Part shown: positions 1-9,733 of the stretch, in pieces
How the letters are laid out: the number at the start of each line of letters is the position of its first letter
Numbering within the stretch: the stretch's first letter is position 1
From: Saprospiraceae bacterium
GTDB taxonomy: Bacteria; Bacteroidota; Bacteroidia; Chitinophagales; Saprospiraceae
Assembly: GCA_029262995.1 (NCBI GenBank)
Contig: JAJCYH010000004.1
Coordinates: 104,617 to 168,616, forward strand
DNA: 64,000 nt
Direction of reading: 5' to 3'
The notes under the pieces: generated by a model
The model's database searches: none
The model's input: only the letters and a program-made list of their open reading frames with translations
Told to the model about the DNA's origin: nothing
Position numbers and translations under genes: made by a program

Positions 1-1504
1 GACTTTTAGGGCTGTTACTTGCCAAAACCCATAACAATATTGAAATCAGGAATATAATCTTTCCCGCCTCTACAACAAATGATCGAGTTTTGAGATACAT
101 ATTGTAAATAACATTTCTCCAGTTTGGAGATCTGTACAATGGCATTTCCAATGTCCATAAACCCGTAGATTGAAGCTTAGAACGAGAACTTATCAAATAT
201 GCCACAAGTAGAGTAGATATAACACCAATCAAGTAAAGTCCTAATAAGATTAAGCCTCGCATATCAAAAAATCCACTTCCTTCTTGTGGCACCAATACAG
301 CAATCAAAATAGTGTATACAGGAAGCCTAGCTGAACAAGTCATCAAGGGTGATGCAAAGATGATTGCCATTCTTTCTTTAGAGTCTTCAATAGTTCGGGT
401 ACTCATAATTGCAGGAATAGCACAGGCCCATGATGACATCAATGGTATTATGCTCTTCCCACTAAGTCCAAAGACTTGAAGAAATTTGTCGGATAAATTA
501 GATATTCTCGATAGGTATCCTGTATTCTCAAGAACGCCAAGCAGAAAAAATAGTATGGCAATCTGTGGTATAAAAATTAGTACTCCAGCAAGACCAGGCA
601 ATATTCCATTTCCTATAAGCTCTGCCAACCATGATAATTTCATGGATTGATTAACCCACTCTGAGCTGATGGCGAAAAAATTGTCTATCCATTCCATAGG
701 ATAGGTTGATAAAGTAAAAACGGACTGAAATACGATGAGCATTACAAAGAGAAATATCAATATTCCCCAGATAGGATGTAATAGATATTGATCAATCAGT
801 CGAGTTCTTCGCTGCAAATGATCTTCTTTTTGATTATACTTTAAAAGACCATTTAGCAGATGGTTTATCAGCATTTGTCTTTGTGCAAAATCCTGATCCA
901 TCTCGGCCAGTTTGTCTTCAGTAGGACTGAGTTGATTGTCCATTAAGCTGCTGATATAAAAGTTCTCAATTCTATCACCATCAAAAGTGTCATAAAAACT
1001 TCTACAAAAGCTATTGGCAACACGTAAGTCTTCTTTGTTGATGACTTCTTTTAGTTTTTCGAGGCCTGATCCATTTTTTGAATTCATCAGGCATACTTTG
1101 CAGTTTAGCCTCGATTCAAGAGTAGGGATATCGATTTCCGATTTGTTCTTTTTTAGTTCGTCTTCAAAATTTATAACAAGAATCATTGGAATTTGCAAAT
1201 CAGCAATTTCTGAAAACAAGACAAGATTATCGCTTAGTTGATTGGCATTGGCAACAAAAATTATTGGTGTCTGATCAAGAACTAGATTGAGGATGTAAGA
1301 CTGACTTATCTGCTCTTCAACGGTATCAGCCCAAAGTGAGTTTAATCCAGGTAAATCTATGATTTCATGGTCCTCAAAATAACCGGTCTTTTTCTCTACA
1401 GTTACACCAGAGTAATTGCCAATTTTTTGATTCAAACCAGTTAGCAGATTGAATAAACTGCTTTTTCCCGAATTTGGTTTGCCTACAAGAGCAAGTCTCT
1501 TCAT
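1..1504 (-). CDS. feoB: Ferrous iron transport protein B, 3' end outside window
   Basis: Inner-membrane Fe(II) transporter with an N-terminal GTPase domain. The frame starts at an ATG overlapping the feoA stop (ATGA) and stays open for 501 codons to the window edge, so the C-terminus is missing. The G domain is visible: G1 GKPNSGKSS at residues 8-16, G3 DLPG at 50-53, and G4 N112-x-x-D115. The region after about residue 230 is strongly hydrophobic and includes a membrane-core segment with a CAIPAIMSTR motif typical of FeoB. The tight overlap with feoA indicates translational coupling. Identity is secure from the domain order and the feoA neighbour. Confidence 0.95.
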   Translation of the reverse strand, partial: MKRLALVGKPNSGKSSLFNLLTGLNQKIGNYSGVTVEKKTGYFEDHEIIDLPGLNSLWADTVEEQISQSYILNLVLDQTPIIFVANANQLSDNLVLFSEIADLQIPMILVINFEDELKKNKSEIDIPTLESRLNCKVCLMNSKNGSGLEKLKEVINKEDLRVANSFCRSFYDTFDGDRIENFYISSLMDNQLSPTEDKLAEMDQDFAQRQMLINHLLNGLLKYNQKEDHLQRRTRLIDQYLLHPIWGILIFLFVMLIVFQSVFTLSTYPMEWIDNFFAISSEWVNQSMKLSWLAELIGNGILPGLAGVLIFIPQIAILFFLLGVLENTGYLSRISNLSDKFLQVFGLSGKSIIPLMSSWACAIPAIMSTRTIEDSKERMAIIFASPLMTCSARLPVYTILIAVLVPQEGSGFFDMRGLILLGLYLIGVISTLLVAYLISSRSKLQSTGLWTLEMPLYRSPNWRNVIYNMYLKTRSFVVEAGKIIFLISILLWVLASNSPKS

Positions 1505-1734
1505 CGATCCTCGTATTTTATCACTTCAATCAGCTCTGCGTCCATCTTGCGAATACAAAATGACTTTCCGTTAATCATAAGGTTAATCAAAGAAGAGTAG
1601 GCAGGATTATAGGAAAGCTGTAAAATACTGCCAAGACCTACTCCAAAAGTTAATAATTTTTTGCGTGCTTGAAGGTTAAGTTTTATTCCAGTTACCACTC
1701 CCTTCTGCCCAACTTTTAATCCAATTAATTGCAC
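1501..1734 (-). CDS. feoA: Ferrous iron transport protein A
   Basis: Small cytoplasmic SH3-like partner of FeoB, 77 residues, the usual size for a stand-alone FeoA. It has the family pattern LKVGQKG near the N-terminus, a central GVGLGS turn and a hydrophobic strand near the end (INGKSFCIRK). Its stop codon overlaps the start of feoB by four bases, so the two are almost certainly co-transcribed as feoAB. The start is the first ATG after the divergent intergenic region. Confidence 0.9.
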   Translation of the reverse strand: MQLIGLKVGQKGVVTGIKLNLQARKKLLTFGVGLGSILQLSYNPAYSSLINLMINGKSFCIRKMDAELIEVIKYEDR

Positions 1735-1832
1735 TCAGGTAAATTTTCGTCAAAACTAATTCATTATTTAGATTAATTCAAAATAAACAAATTAATAATC
1801 ATTGCAGGTAATTTTTCGTTTTGTTTATATTG

Positions 1833-1877
1833 TAACTGTATGCTTTAAAGCATGGCATTTATCTTTATTTACAGTTA
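1833..1877. promoter_or_regulatory. Possible operator: nested inverted repeats between feoA and the acyl-CoA dehydrogenase gene
   Basis: In the 242-bp divergent spacer there is a perfect 14-bp palindrome ATGCTTTAAAGCAT (1840-1853). An inverted pair TAACTGTA (1833-1840) and TACAGTTA (1870-1877) surrounds it. Either could bind a dimeric regulator. Assignment as an operator is inference; no known box (for example Fur) is matched convincingly. Confidence 0.3.
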
Positions 1878-1976
1878 AAAACCCAATCCATTCTATATTG
1901 TTTATTTTAAGGATTTATCAAAATAACTAGAATTAAGGAGTTATTTTTACGAGCCTTAAGCAATTAAAAACCATTT

Positions 1977-3140
1977 ATGGAGAAATACTTTACCGAAGAA
2001 CATCATTTATTCAGACAAGGATTAAGAGCTTTTCTTGAAAAGGAAGTAATCCCTCACATTAACAGATGGGAACAAGAAGGTAGGATTGATAGAGCAATCT
2101 GGGAGAAGTTTGGAGAAATGGGATACTTTGGTATAGATTATCCTGAAGCTTATGGCGGTATGGCTCTAGATAAATTCTACACTTTAATCTGGTTGGAGGA
2201 ACTTCAAAGAGTTAATTCTGGTGGATTTGCTGCAGCGATGTGGGCGCATGCTTTCTTAGCTATGCAGCACTTGAATTCAGAAGGTGATGAAAACATCAAG
2301 GAAAAATATTTGACTCCAAGTATAATGGGCACAAAAATTGGCTGTCTTTGCATTACCGAACCCTTTGCTGGTTCTGATGTAGCTGGAATGAAAACAACAG
2401 CTACAAAAGAAGGCGATTTCTACATAATGAATGGTTCAAAAACCTTTATCACCAATGGTGTTTATAGTGACTATCTGGTTGTTACTGCTAAAACAGATAC
2501 TTCAGCTGGAAGCAGAGGCATCAGTATTTTTGTAATTGACAGAGATACGCCTGGAATTTCTGCTAATAAGCTGGATAAATTGGGGTGGAGAGCTTCCGAT
2601 ACAGGAGAAATAGCATTCGATAATGTAAAAATTCCAGCATCTAATTTATTGGGAGAAGAGAATAAAGGATTTCCATATATCATGCAACACTTTGCATTAG
2701 AGCGTTTGATTATGGGAATCAATGCCCACGCTAGAGCTGAATATGCTTTGGAATATACTATTAAATATATGTCCGAAAGAGAGGCGTTTGGAAAATCGCT
2801 GGATCAATTTCAAGCATTAAGACATAGAATTGCTGAAATGGCAAGTGAAATTGAAATTATAAAGACCTTCAATTATGAAGTGACCAAGAAACTTCAGGAT
2901 GGGGAGTATCCTGTAAAAGAAGCGACGATGTCCAAATTGCAATCCACTAAAATAGCTGACGAGGTTATTTATGATTGTCTGCAATTTTTGGGTGGTTACG
3001 GCTACATGGAGGATTACCCACTGGCCAGAATGTCAAGAGATAGTCGTTTGGGACCAATAGGAGGTGGAACTTCTCAAATCTTGAAAGAAGTGATAGCAAA
3101 AATGATAATCGAAAAGAAAACATATAAATCCTCATTTTAA
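1977..3140 (+). CDS. Acyl-CoA dehydrogenase family protein (glutaryl/isovaleryl-like)
   Basis: FAD-dependent alpha,beta-dehydrogenation of an acyl-CoA, 387 residues, the usual family length. It shows the FAD/substrate motif CITEPFAGSDVAGM around residue 124, FITNG, and the C-terminal QFLGGYGYMEDYP and GGTSQILKE motifs. At the place where medium-chain enzymes carry the catalytic Glu (xEGT) this protein has GGT. A Glu is instead present at residue 242 in ALERL, the helix-G position used by isovaleryl- and long-chain acyl-CoA dehydrogenases. The substrate is therefore more likely branched or short than medium-chain, but this is inference. The gene is followed 23 bp later by an acyltransferase gene. 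Confidence 0.9.
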   Translation: MEKYFTEEHHLFRQGLRAFLEKEVIPHINRWEQEGRIDRAIWEKFGEMGYFGIDYPEAYGGMALDKFYTLIWLEELQRVNSGGFAAAMWAHAFLAMQHLNSEGDENIKEKYLTPSIMGTKIGCLCITEPFAGSDVAGMKTTATKEGDFYIMNGSKTFITNGVYSDYLVVTAKTDTSAGSRGISIFVIDRDTPGISANKLDKLGWRASDTGEIAFDNVKIPASNLLGEENKGFPYIMQHFALERLIMGINAHARAEYALEYTIKYMSEREAFGKSLDQFQALRHRIAEMASEIEIIKTFNYEVTKKLQDGEYPVKEATMSKLQSTKIADEVIYDCLQFLGGYGYMEDYPLARMSRDSRLGPIGGGTSQILKEVIAKMIIEKKTYKSSF

Positions 3141-3163
3141 TTTTGTAACAAAAACTGATTCAA

Positions 3164-3901
3164 GTGCGATTGTTGATTAATCACCTTCTCACGCCTATAT
3201 TTTATTTCTGCTTTGGAGGCATACTCGTATTGTTTCACCCATTCCAGGTGTTTTTATATTATACCTTTGGCGATCGGGCACATCGGAATTTCGTTTATTT
3301 CTTAAATGCATGCCTTTCCTCTACTTTATACATTCTTGGGCACAGTGTAAAATTTGTCAATAAACAAAATTTACCAAAGGACAGACCCTTAATTATTGTT
3401 GCCAACCATAATAGCCTTCATGATATTCCTACGCTTTACGCAAAAATGTCAGCATTCAATCCGATATTTGTTTCCAAACTAGAATTGTCTAAAAGCATTC
3501 CAAGTGTATCGTTTAATTTGAGAAAAAGTGGTGCTGCTTTGATAGACAGAAGTGATCGTATGCAGTCACTAAAAGAAATATTGCGATTGGGAAGTTTTAT
3601 AAAAGAGAATAATTATTCAGCTGTAATTTTTCCTGAAGGAACAAGAAGTGGGACAGACTTGAAGCCATTCAAACCAGGAGGAGTTGCAGCCTTATTGAAA
3701 AGAGCACCTAACGCTTTGGTCATACCTGTTGCTATTGAAGGCACAATGAAAATTAATATGCATAAGAAATATCCCTTGAATACTTTTCGAAAATTAAAAT
3801 GGACAGTTCTTCCTCCTTTGGACCCTAATGCCTTCGATATCGAAGAACTTTTGCAAAAAGCAAGATTATCCATTGCTGATGAATTGGGATTAAACAAATA
3901 A
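3164..3901 (+). CDS. 1-acyl-sn-glycerol-3-phosphate acyltransferase (PlsC family)
   Basis: Membrane-associated acyltransferase of phospholipid synthesis. The 245-residue protein begins with two hydrophobic segments, followed by NHNSLHD at residues 81-87 (the HxxxxD catalytic motif) and FPEGTRS at about 156-162 (glycerol-phosphate binding). The start is a GTG; no earlier in-frame start is better placed after the upstream gene. A second, more distant PlsC-like gene occurs at 16164-17213. The last 12 bases overlap the 3' end of the convergent hydrolase gene. Confidence 0.88.
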   Translation: MRLLINHLLTPIFYFCFGGILVLFHPFQVFLYYTFGDRAHRNFVYFLNACLSSTLYILGHSVKFVNKQNLPKDRPLIIVANHNSLHDIPTLYAKMSAFNPIFVSKLELSKSIPSVSFNLRKSGAALIDRSDRMQSLKEILRLGSFIKENNYSAVIFPEGTRSGTDLKPFKPGGVAALLKRAPNALVIPVAIEGTMKINMHKKYPLNTFRKLKWTVLPPLDPNAFDIEELLQKARLSIADELGLNK

Positions 3902-4738
3902 ATTAACATCAGGATTTTCGATGATAAATCTTCCCCTTTCATTTTTAGAAAGTTGACCGATGACCTGATCTTTGTCATGCTCAAAAAAGATATATAGATC
4001 TGGGTCCAATGCTTTTTCATAAAACCTCTCCTTATCTTCTAAAGTCACCAAGGGTCTGATGTCATAAGCCATCACATAAGGCATTCCCACATGATGAGCA
4101 GATGGTAATAAATCTGTAGCAAAAACAAGTTTTTTACCTCCATCAATTTGTATTGTTGGAACCATTAATGCTTCAGTATGGCCGTTGTAAAAATTGATTT
4201 TTATTTTATCGGTAAATGCAACATCTTCTTCCAAGTCAATAAATTTCATAATTCCCATGTCTTTTAATGGTTTGAAATTTTCTACTAAAAAAGAAGCCTT
4301 TTCTCTGTCATTTGATTCAATAGCCCAATTGTAATGACATTCATTACTCCAGTAAACAGCATTGGGGAATGTCGGAACGATCTGACCCTTAGTATTATGT
4401 TTTAATGCTCCACCTACATGATCAAAATGAAAGTGTGTCAGAAAAACATCAGTTATAGCTTCTGCGGAATAACCTGCATCAATAATACTCTGTTCAAGAC
4501 TATGAGTGCCATGAGGTTCGAAATGAGATTGGAATTTTTCTCCTTGTTTGTTGCCCATTCCAGTGTCAAATAAAATAATTCGATCCCCGTCTTCTATTAG
4601 GAGACAGCGCATTGTCCAAGTGCACATGTTATTGTCATCAGGCGGATTAAGTTTTTTCCACATCTGCTTGGGAACGACACCAAACATAGCTCCACCATCT
4701 AGCTTAAACAAACCTGTTTCTATAACTTTTAATTTCAT
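3890..4738 (-). CDS. MBL-fold metallo-hydrolase
   Basis: Metallo-beta-lactamase-fold hydrolase of about 282 residues with the dinuclear zinc motif THFHFDHVGG (H102, H104, D106, H107), a FDTGMG strand before it and a later ATDLLPSAHH segment. The fold resembles quorum-quenching lactonases and other small hydrolases, but no residue fixes the substrate. The ATG at 4738 (MKLKVIETG) is preferred; an in-frame ATG five codons earlier at 4753 is possible. It is convergent with the preceding acyltransferase gene. Confidence 0.85.
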   Translation of the reverse strand: MKLKVIETGLFKLDGGAMFGVVPKQMWKKLNPPDDNNMCTWTMRCLLIEDGDRIILFDTGMGNKQGEKFQSHFEPHGTHSLEQSIIDAGYSAEAITDVFLTHFHFDHVGGALKHNTKGQIVPTFPNAVYWSNECHYNWAIESNDREKASFLVENFKPLKDMGIMKFIDLEEDVAFTDKIKINFYNGHTEALMVPTIQIDGGKKLVFATDLLPSAHHVGMPYVMAYDIRPLVTLEDKERFYEKALDPDLYIFFEHDKDQVIGQLSKNERGRFIIENPDVNLFV

Positions 4739-4893
4739 TTTCTCAAAGTACAAATAATGAACTATAATTAATTACCGTAGATATAGATTTTTAAGCACAT
4801 AATCTAGTTCAGTGTTTAAATTTTTTCAAACAGTCGCATTTGCTTTTACTATATTTGGTTAACGACTTTACAGTCATAATTGAGAAAAACACA

Positions 4894-7182
4894 ATGAACA
4901 AGAAAGAATTAGCACCAGAAAAGTATACTGGAATTATATTAAAGGAACCCGCAGTTTATGCAGCAGGCTTGAAAGGTGTCAGCACTGCATTGGATCATGC
5001 AATCAAGGAAATGGGACCAATAAGAGCTTTTGCGACCTTGGCTAAGATGAATCAAAAAGATGGTTTCGATTGTCCTGGATGTGCTTGGCCAGATCCTGAT
5101 GACAAAAGGTCTTTGTTAGCAGAATACTGTGAGAATGGCGCAAAAGCACTTGCAGAAGAAGCCACTAAAAAAAGAACTGGACCAGATTTTTTTGCGGACC
5201 ACAGCCTAGACGAGCTTGCACAATTGAGTGATTTTGAATTAGGAAAAAGCGGTCGTTTGACACACCCTCTCATTTGCCGTCAAGGCGAAAATCATTATTC
5301 TGCCCTTGAATGGTCCGAGGCTTTTGATATTATTGGAAAACAATTGAAGTCCTTAGATCATCCAGACGAAGCTGTTTTTTATACCTCTGGTAGGTCAAGT
5401 AATGAAGCTGCTTTTCTTTGGGGACTATTTGCTAGGGCTTTTGGAACCAACAACATGCCTGATTGCTCCAATATGTGTCATGAGTCCAGTGGGGTAGCCT
5501 TAACACAGACCTTGGGGATTGGAAAGGGGTCAGTCAAATTGGATGATCTAGAAAATTGTGAATTGGCTGTTGTTATTGGTCAAAATCCAGGAACAAACCA
5601 CCCCAGAATGCTATCGGCATTACAAAAATGTAAATTGAATGGTGGTAAGGTCATTGCCATCAACCCTTTAGAAGAAGCAGGTTTAAAGCGATTTAAAAAC
5701 CCTCAAAAGCCCATGGACTATTTCACTGGAGGAACCATCATTACAGATGTTTTCCTTCAGGTTAAAATAAATGAAGATGTAGCCTTGCTAAAGGCAATCA
5801 TGAAAATGCTTGTTGAACGAGCAGAATCGAACCCTTCTATTTTGGATATGGATTTTATCAATAATAAAACCACAGGATTTGAGGCTCTAATTAAGGATCT
5901 TGAAAATTATAGTCTTAAGGAATTGATACATAGAAGCGGCGTTGATGAAAAAGATATTGTCGATGCTGTTGATTTAATTGCTTTACGCAAAAAGATTATT
6001 ATCTGCTGGGCAATGGGCTTAACACAGCATAAAAATGGTGTTGAAAATATAAAGGAATGTGTAAATCTACTACTCATGAAGGGTAGTATTGGAAAGGCTG
6101 GCGCTGGGACTTGTCCGGTAAGAGGTCATAGCAATGTTCAGGGTGACAGAACTGTTGGTATTATGCATCATGTATCTCCTCAACTTAATAAGGCATTGAA
6201 GGAGGTTTTTGGCTTTGATGCACCCGATAAAGTTGGCTTGGATACTGTCGAATCAATTAAGGCGATGCATGAAGGAAAGGCAAAGACATTTATTGCCTTG
6301 GGTGGAAATTTCCTATCTGCAGCATCAGATACCTACTATACCGCTAAGGCAATGCGAAATTGTGAATTATTGGTCTCTATTAGTACCAAATTGAACCGTT
6401 CACATTTGATGCAAGCAAGGACCAGTATCATTCTACCTACATTGGGCCGTTCAGAAAAAGACATGAAAAATGGAAAATTAAGAGAGGTTACAGTTGAAAA
6501 CAGCATGGGTAAGGTACATCCATCTAAAGGTCACCTGTCGCCTGCTTCCAAACAATTGATGAGTGAACCTGAAATAGTAGCAAACATTGCCCATGCAACA
6601 ATTGGTGATACCTCTTCCATTAAATGGTTAGATATGGGTCAGAACTATGAAATGATAAGGGATAAAATAGCCAAAGTTATTGTTGGATTTGAATCATACA
6701 ATCAAAAAATTAAAGGCAATAATGGATTTTATCTACCTAATAATGCAAGGGAAGCAGACTTTAGTAAATTGCCAGGAGGTCGAGCTATTTTTTCCGTTTG
6801 CCCTCTGCCACAACATAATTTAAATCAAGATGAGTTTTTATTGATGACCATCAGGTCACATGATCAATTTAATACAACAATTTATGGTTTAGATGATCGC
6901 TATAGAGGCGTTTATAACGAACGTAGAATTATATTTATGAATAGACAGGATATGAAAAAATACGGATTCAAGAAATTGCAGGAAGTAGATATTTGCAGTG
7001 AGTATGATGGACAAACAAGATGGGTGAAAAATTTTCTGATAGTGCCTTATGATATTCCACAACAAAACCTAGCAGGTTATTTTCCTGAAATGAACCCATT
7101 GGTTCCGATTAATCATTTTGCGGATCAGAGCCAAACGCCAATTTCGAAATCAATCAAAGTAAGAGTTTCGCCTCATCTTTAA
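4894..7182 (+). CDS. FdhF/YdeP-family molybdopterin oxidoreductase, alpha subunit
   Basis: Large molybdopterin-dependent oxidoreductase of the YdeP type, about 762 residues. The N-terminus has the family segment FDCPGCAWPDPD with C60, C63 and C79 as likely cluster or structural cysteines. A cofactor-binding core follows (TSGRSSNEAAF, NMCHESSG), and a C-terminal dinucleotide-binding-like domain holds TIRSHDQFNTTIYG. The ATG at 4894 is chosen because the 18 codons upstream do not resemble the family and MNKKELAPEKYTG leads straight into it. Neither an FdhD chaperone nor a diaphorase subunit lies nearby. The physiological substrate of this family is poorly known; formate is only one possibility. 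Confidence 0.88.
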   Translation: MNKKELAPEKYTGIILKEPAVYAAGLKGVSTALDHAIKEMGPIRAFATLAKMNQKDGFDCPGCAWPDPDDKRSLLAEYCENGAKALAEEATKKRTGPDFFADHSLDELAQLSDFELGKSGRLTHPLICRQGENHYSALEWSEAFDIIGKQLKSLDHPDEAVFYTSGRSSNEAAFLWGLFARAFGTNNMPDCSNMCHESSGVALTQTLGIGKGSVKLDDLENCELAVVIGQNPGTNHPRMLSALQKCKLNGGKVIAINPLEEAGLKRFKNPQKPMDYFTGGTIITDVFLQVKINEDVALLKAIMKMLVERAESNPSILDMDFINNKTTGFEALIKDLENYSLKELIHRSGVDEKDIVDAVDLIALRKKIIICWAMGLTQHKNGVENIKECVNLLLMKGSIGKAGAGTCPVRGHSNVQGDRTVGIMHHVSPQLNKALKEVFGFDAPDKVGLDTVESIKAMHEGKAKTFIALGGNFLSAASDTYYTAKAMRNCELLVSISTKLNRSHLMQARTSIILPTLGRSEKDMKNGKLREVTVENSMGKVHPSKGHLSPASKQLMSEPEIVANIAHATIGDTSSIKWLDMGQNYEMIRDKIAKVIVGFESYNQKIKGNNGFYLPNNAREADFSKLPGGRAIFSVCPLPQHNLNQDEFLLMTIRSHDQFNTTIYGLDDRYRGVYNERRIIFMNRQDMKKYGFKKLQEVDICSEYDGQTRWVKNFLIVPYDIPQQNLAGYFPEMNPLVPINHFADQSQTPISKSIKVRVSPHL

Positions 7183-7334
7183 TAATGAATAATCTATCAA
7201 TCGATTCATAATTGTCGCTTTGAAACAGAGAAAGTGTTCTTTGCATTAAGTGTCAATTTTTAGGTTTACAAAATGAACTAAATATTATCTTAGCGCCACA
7301 TTTGAAGATTATCAACCAATAAAACCAATCAACA

Positions 7335-8447
7335 ATGATCATAGGGGTTCCAAAAGAAATAAAAAATAATGAGAACAGAGTTGCTTTAACACCAGCTGGA
7401 GTTAGTGCCTTGGTTGCAAGAGACCACAAGGTATATGTACAGAGTACAGCAGGTGATGGAAGTGGATTTTTAGACAGCCAATACAAGGATGCAGGTGCTA
7501 AAATTAAGAAAGACATCAAATCTACCTATGCTGTGGCAGAAATGATAATGAAGGTTAAGGAACCGATCAAAGAAGAATATAGTCTTATCAAAAAGGACCA
7601 ATTGGTTTTTACGTATTTCCATTTTGCTTCATATAAGCCATTAACCCAAGCAATGATAAAGAGCAAGTCTGTATGCCTTGCTTATGAAACGGTGGAGCTA
7701 CCCGATAGGTCTTTACCTCTTTTGGTACCAATGTCAGAGGTTGCAGGAAGAATGTCAGTACAAGAAGGTGCTAAATATTTGGAGAAACCCCTTAAAGGAA
7801 GAGGTATTCTACTGGGAGGCGTGCCAGGTGTACCTCCAGCAAAAGTTATGGTAATAGGCGGAGGAATCGTTGGAACAGAGGCCGCTAAGATGGCAGCTGG
7901 ACTTGGCGCTGATGTTACAATCTTGGATGTCAATCTTAATAGAATGAGATACCTTGAAGATGTAATGCCAGCAAATGTTACAACGGTATACTCTAATGGT
8001 TACAACATTAGAGAACTATGTAGAGAATCTGATTTAATCATAGGAGCCGTTTTGATTCCAGGAGCAAAAGCACCCAAATTAATAACGAGAGACATGTTAA
8101 AGGAAATGAGACCTGGAACTGTGCTTGTTGATGTTGCAGTAGATCAAGGAGGTTGTATTGAAACTTGTAAGCCGACAACGCACGCTAGACCGATTTATAT
8201 CATTGACGATGTAATTCATTATTGTGTTGCGAATATGCCAGGGGCTGTTCCATATACTTCAACTTTAGCCTTAACAAATGCTACATTAAGCTATGCAATA
8301 AAATTAGCTGACCATGGCTGGAAAAAAGCCTGTCAAGATGATTTGGCATTGCGTAAAGGTTTGAATATTGTGAACGGTCAGGTTGTTTATGAAGGTGTAG
8401 CTGAAGCTTTCAACCTGAAATATACACCTATTGATTCTGTATTATAA
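7335..8447 (+). CDS. ald: Alanine dehydrogenase
   Basis: NAD-dependent interconversion of L-alanine with pyruvate and ammonia in the cytoplasm. The 370-residue length and start MIIGVPKEIKNNENRVALTP are characteristic. The active-site region YFHFAS lies near residue 95, and the Rossmann motif GGGIVGTEAAKMAAGLGA falls around 174-191. It stands between the YdeP-like gene and hutI, 20 bp before the latter, so it may be co-transcribed with the histidine-degradation genes. That would fit amino-acid catabolism feeding pyruvate and ammonia. Confidence 0.95.
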   Translation: MIIGVPKEIKNNENRVALTPAGVSALVARDHKVYVQSTAGDGSGFLDSQYKDAGAKIKKDIKSTYAVAEMIMKVKEPIKEEYSLIKKDQLVFTYFHFASYKPLTQAMIKSKSVCLAYETVELPDRSLPLLVPMSEVAGRMSVQEGAKYLEKPLKGRGILLGGVPGVPPAKVMVIGGGIVGTEAAKMAAGLGADVTILDVNLNRMRYLEDVMPANVTTVYSNGYNIRELCRESDLIIGAVLIPGAKAPKLITRDMLKEMRPGTVLVDVAVDQGGCIETCKPTTHARPIYIIDDVIHYCVANMPGAVPYTSTLALTNATLSYAIKLADHGWKKACQDDLALRKGLNIVNGQVVYEGVAEAFNLKYTPIDSVL

Positions 8448-8467
8448 TTTTTTGTATCGCTAGGATT

Positions 8468-9709
8468 TTGAATAATTCATATAAGTTATTAGGCCCATTT
8501 AAACAATTGATCTGTCTTGCTAATCTTCCATTAAAAGGAGCATTAGGAGATGATCAGATTGATATTGTCCCCAATGGAGGACTTTTGATTTGTGATGATC
8601 AGATTATTGATATTGATAATTATCAGAAATTAACAGAGTCTGTAGGAGAGCATGTAGAAAGAATTAGCTTTGAAAGCGAATGTATATGTATGCCTTCCTT
8701 TTGCGATGCCCACACTCATATATGTTTTGGCGGTTCTAGAGCTCGTGATTATGCTTTAAGAAATTCAGGTGCCAGTTATCTTGAAATCGCAAAAGCAGGA
8801 GGTGGTATTTGGGATACGGTTACTCAAACCAGAATTTCGTCTCAAGAGCAACTCCTTGACGGAATACTGTTAAGATGTGATAACTTGTTAAAACAAGGTA
8901 TTACAACGGCTGAAGTTAAAAGCGGTTATGGTTTATCCGTTAGTGAGGAGTTGAAAATGTTAAGAGCCATCAAGGAAGCCAATAAATTGACTCCTTTGGA
9001 CTTGATTCCAACTTGCTTGGCCGCTCATATCAAACCAAAAGATTTTGAGGGAAACCATGAAGATTATCTTAAATATATCGCAAAAGATTTGTTTCCCATA
9101 TTAAAGCAAGAAAATCTATGTTCAAGAATTGATGCTTTCATTGAAGAAGAAGCTTTTTCGGCAGATATCGTTGAGAACTATTTTGCGGAAGCAAGAAAAT
9201 ATGAATTTGATTTAACGGTACATGCCGATCAATTCTCTACAGGAGGAAGTCAGCTAGCTGTAAAGATGAAGGCATTAAGCGCAGATCATTTAGAGGTTTC
9301 TGGAGAAAAAGAGATAATTATGCTTGCTGACAGTGAGGTTATTGCTATGGCACTTCCCGCAGCGTCAATTGGTTTGGGCTGCTCATTTACACCAGCTAGA
9401 AAATTGCTGGATGCAGGAGCAGCAGTAGCTATTGCATCAGATTGGAATCCAGGATCTGCGCCGATGGGAGATCTTCTGATTTCAGCGAGTGTTTTGGCAA
9501 CATATGAAAAGTTAAGTAACTTAGAAGTACTGGCAGGAATTAGCTTTAGAGCGGCTTTAGCTTTGCAGATTGAAAATATTGGCAGGCTGAAAAAGAATAA
9601 TAAGGCAGACTTCTTGATTTATAACCAAAATCATTATAACGAAATTTTCTACCATCAGGGAACCATCAAACCAGATCAGGTTTGGAAGTCTGGAAAAAGG
9701 CTAATATAA
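8468..9709 (+). CDS. hutI: Imidazolonepropionase
   Basis: Third step of histidine degradation: opens 4-imidazolone-5-propionate to N-formimidoyl-glutamate. It is an amidohydrolase-fold protein of 413 residues with the metal site DAHTHICFGG, then SGYGLS, a VHADQ histidine and a late ASDWNPGSAP motif with the catalytic Asp. The start is a TTG 20 bp after ald; no ATG or GTG fits the expected N-terminus. It precedes hutU by 24 bp. hutH is not in this window. Confidence 0.93.
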   Translation: MNNSYKLLGPFKQLICLANLPLKGALGDDQIDIVPNGGLLICDDQIIDIDNYQKLTESVGEHVERISFESECICMPSFCDAHTHICFGGSRARDYALRNSGASYLEIAKAGGGIWDTVTQTRISSQEQLLDGILLRCDNLLKQGITTAEVKSGYGLSVSEELKMLRAIKEANKLTPLDLIPTCLAAHIKPKDFEGNHEDYLKYIAKDLFPILKQENLCSRIDAFIEEEAFSADIVENYFAEARKYEFDLTVHADQFSTGGSQLAVKMKALSADHLEVSGEKEIIMLADSEVIAMALPAASIGLGCSFTPARKLLDAGAAVAIASDWNPGSAPMGDLLISASVLATYEKLSNLEVLAGISFRAALALQIENIGRLKKNNKADFLIYNQNHYNEIFYHQGTIKPDQVWKSGKRLI

Positions 9710-9733
9710 TTTTAATTAAACGAGGGAGTCAAT

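Noticed and set aside
1014..1241. 75-codon plus-strand frame
   Set aside because: It is antisense to the feoB G domain, which has clear motifs.
3890..4738. Acyl-homoserine lactonase
   Set aside because: The HxHxDH motif is shared by the whole MBL superfamily; no residue or neighbour supports a lactone substrate.
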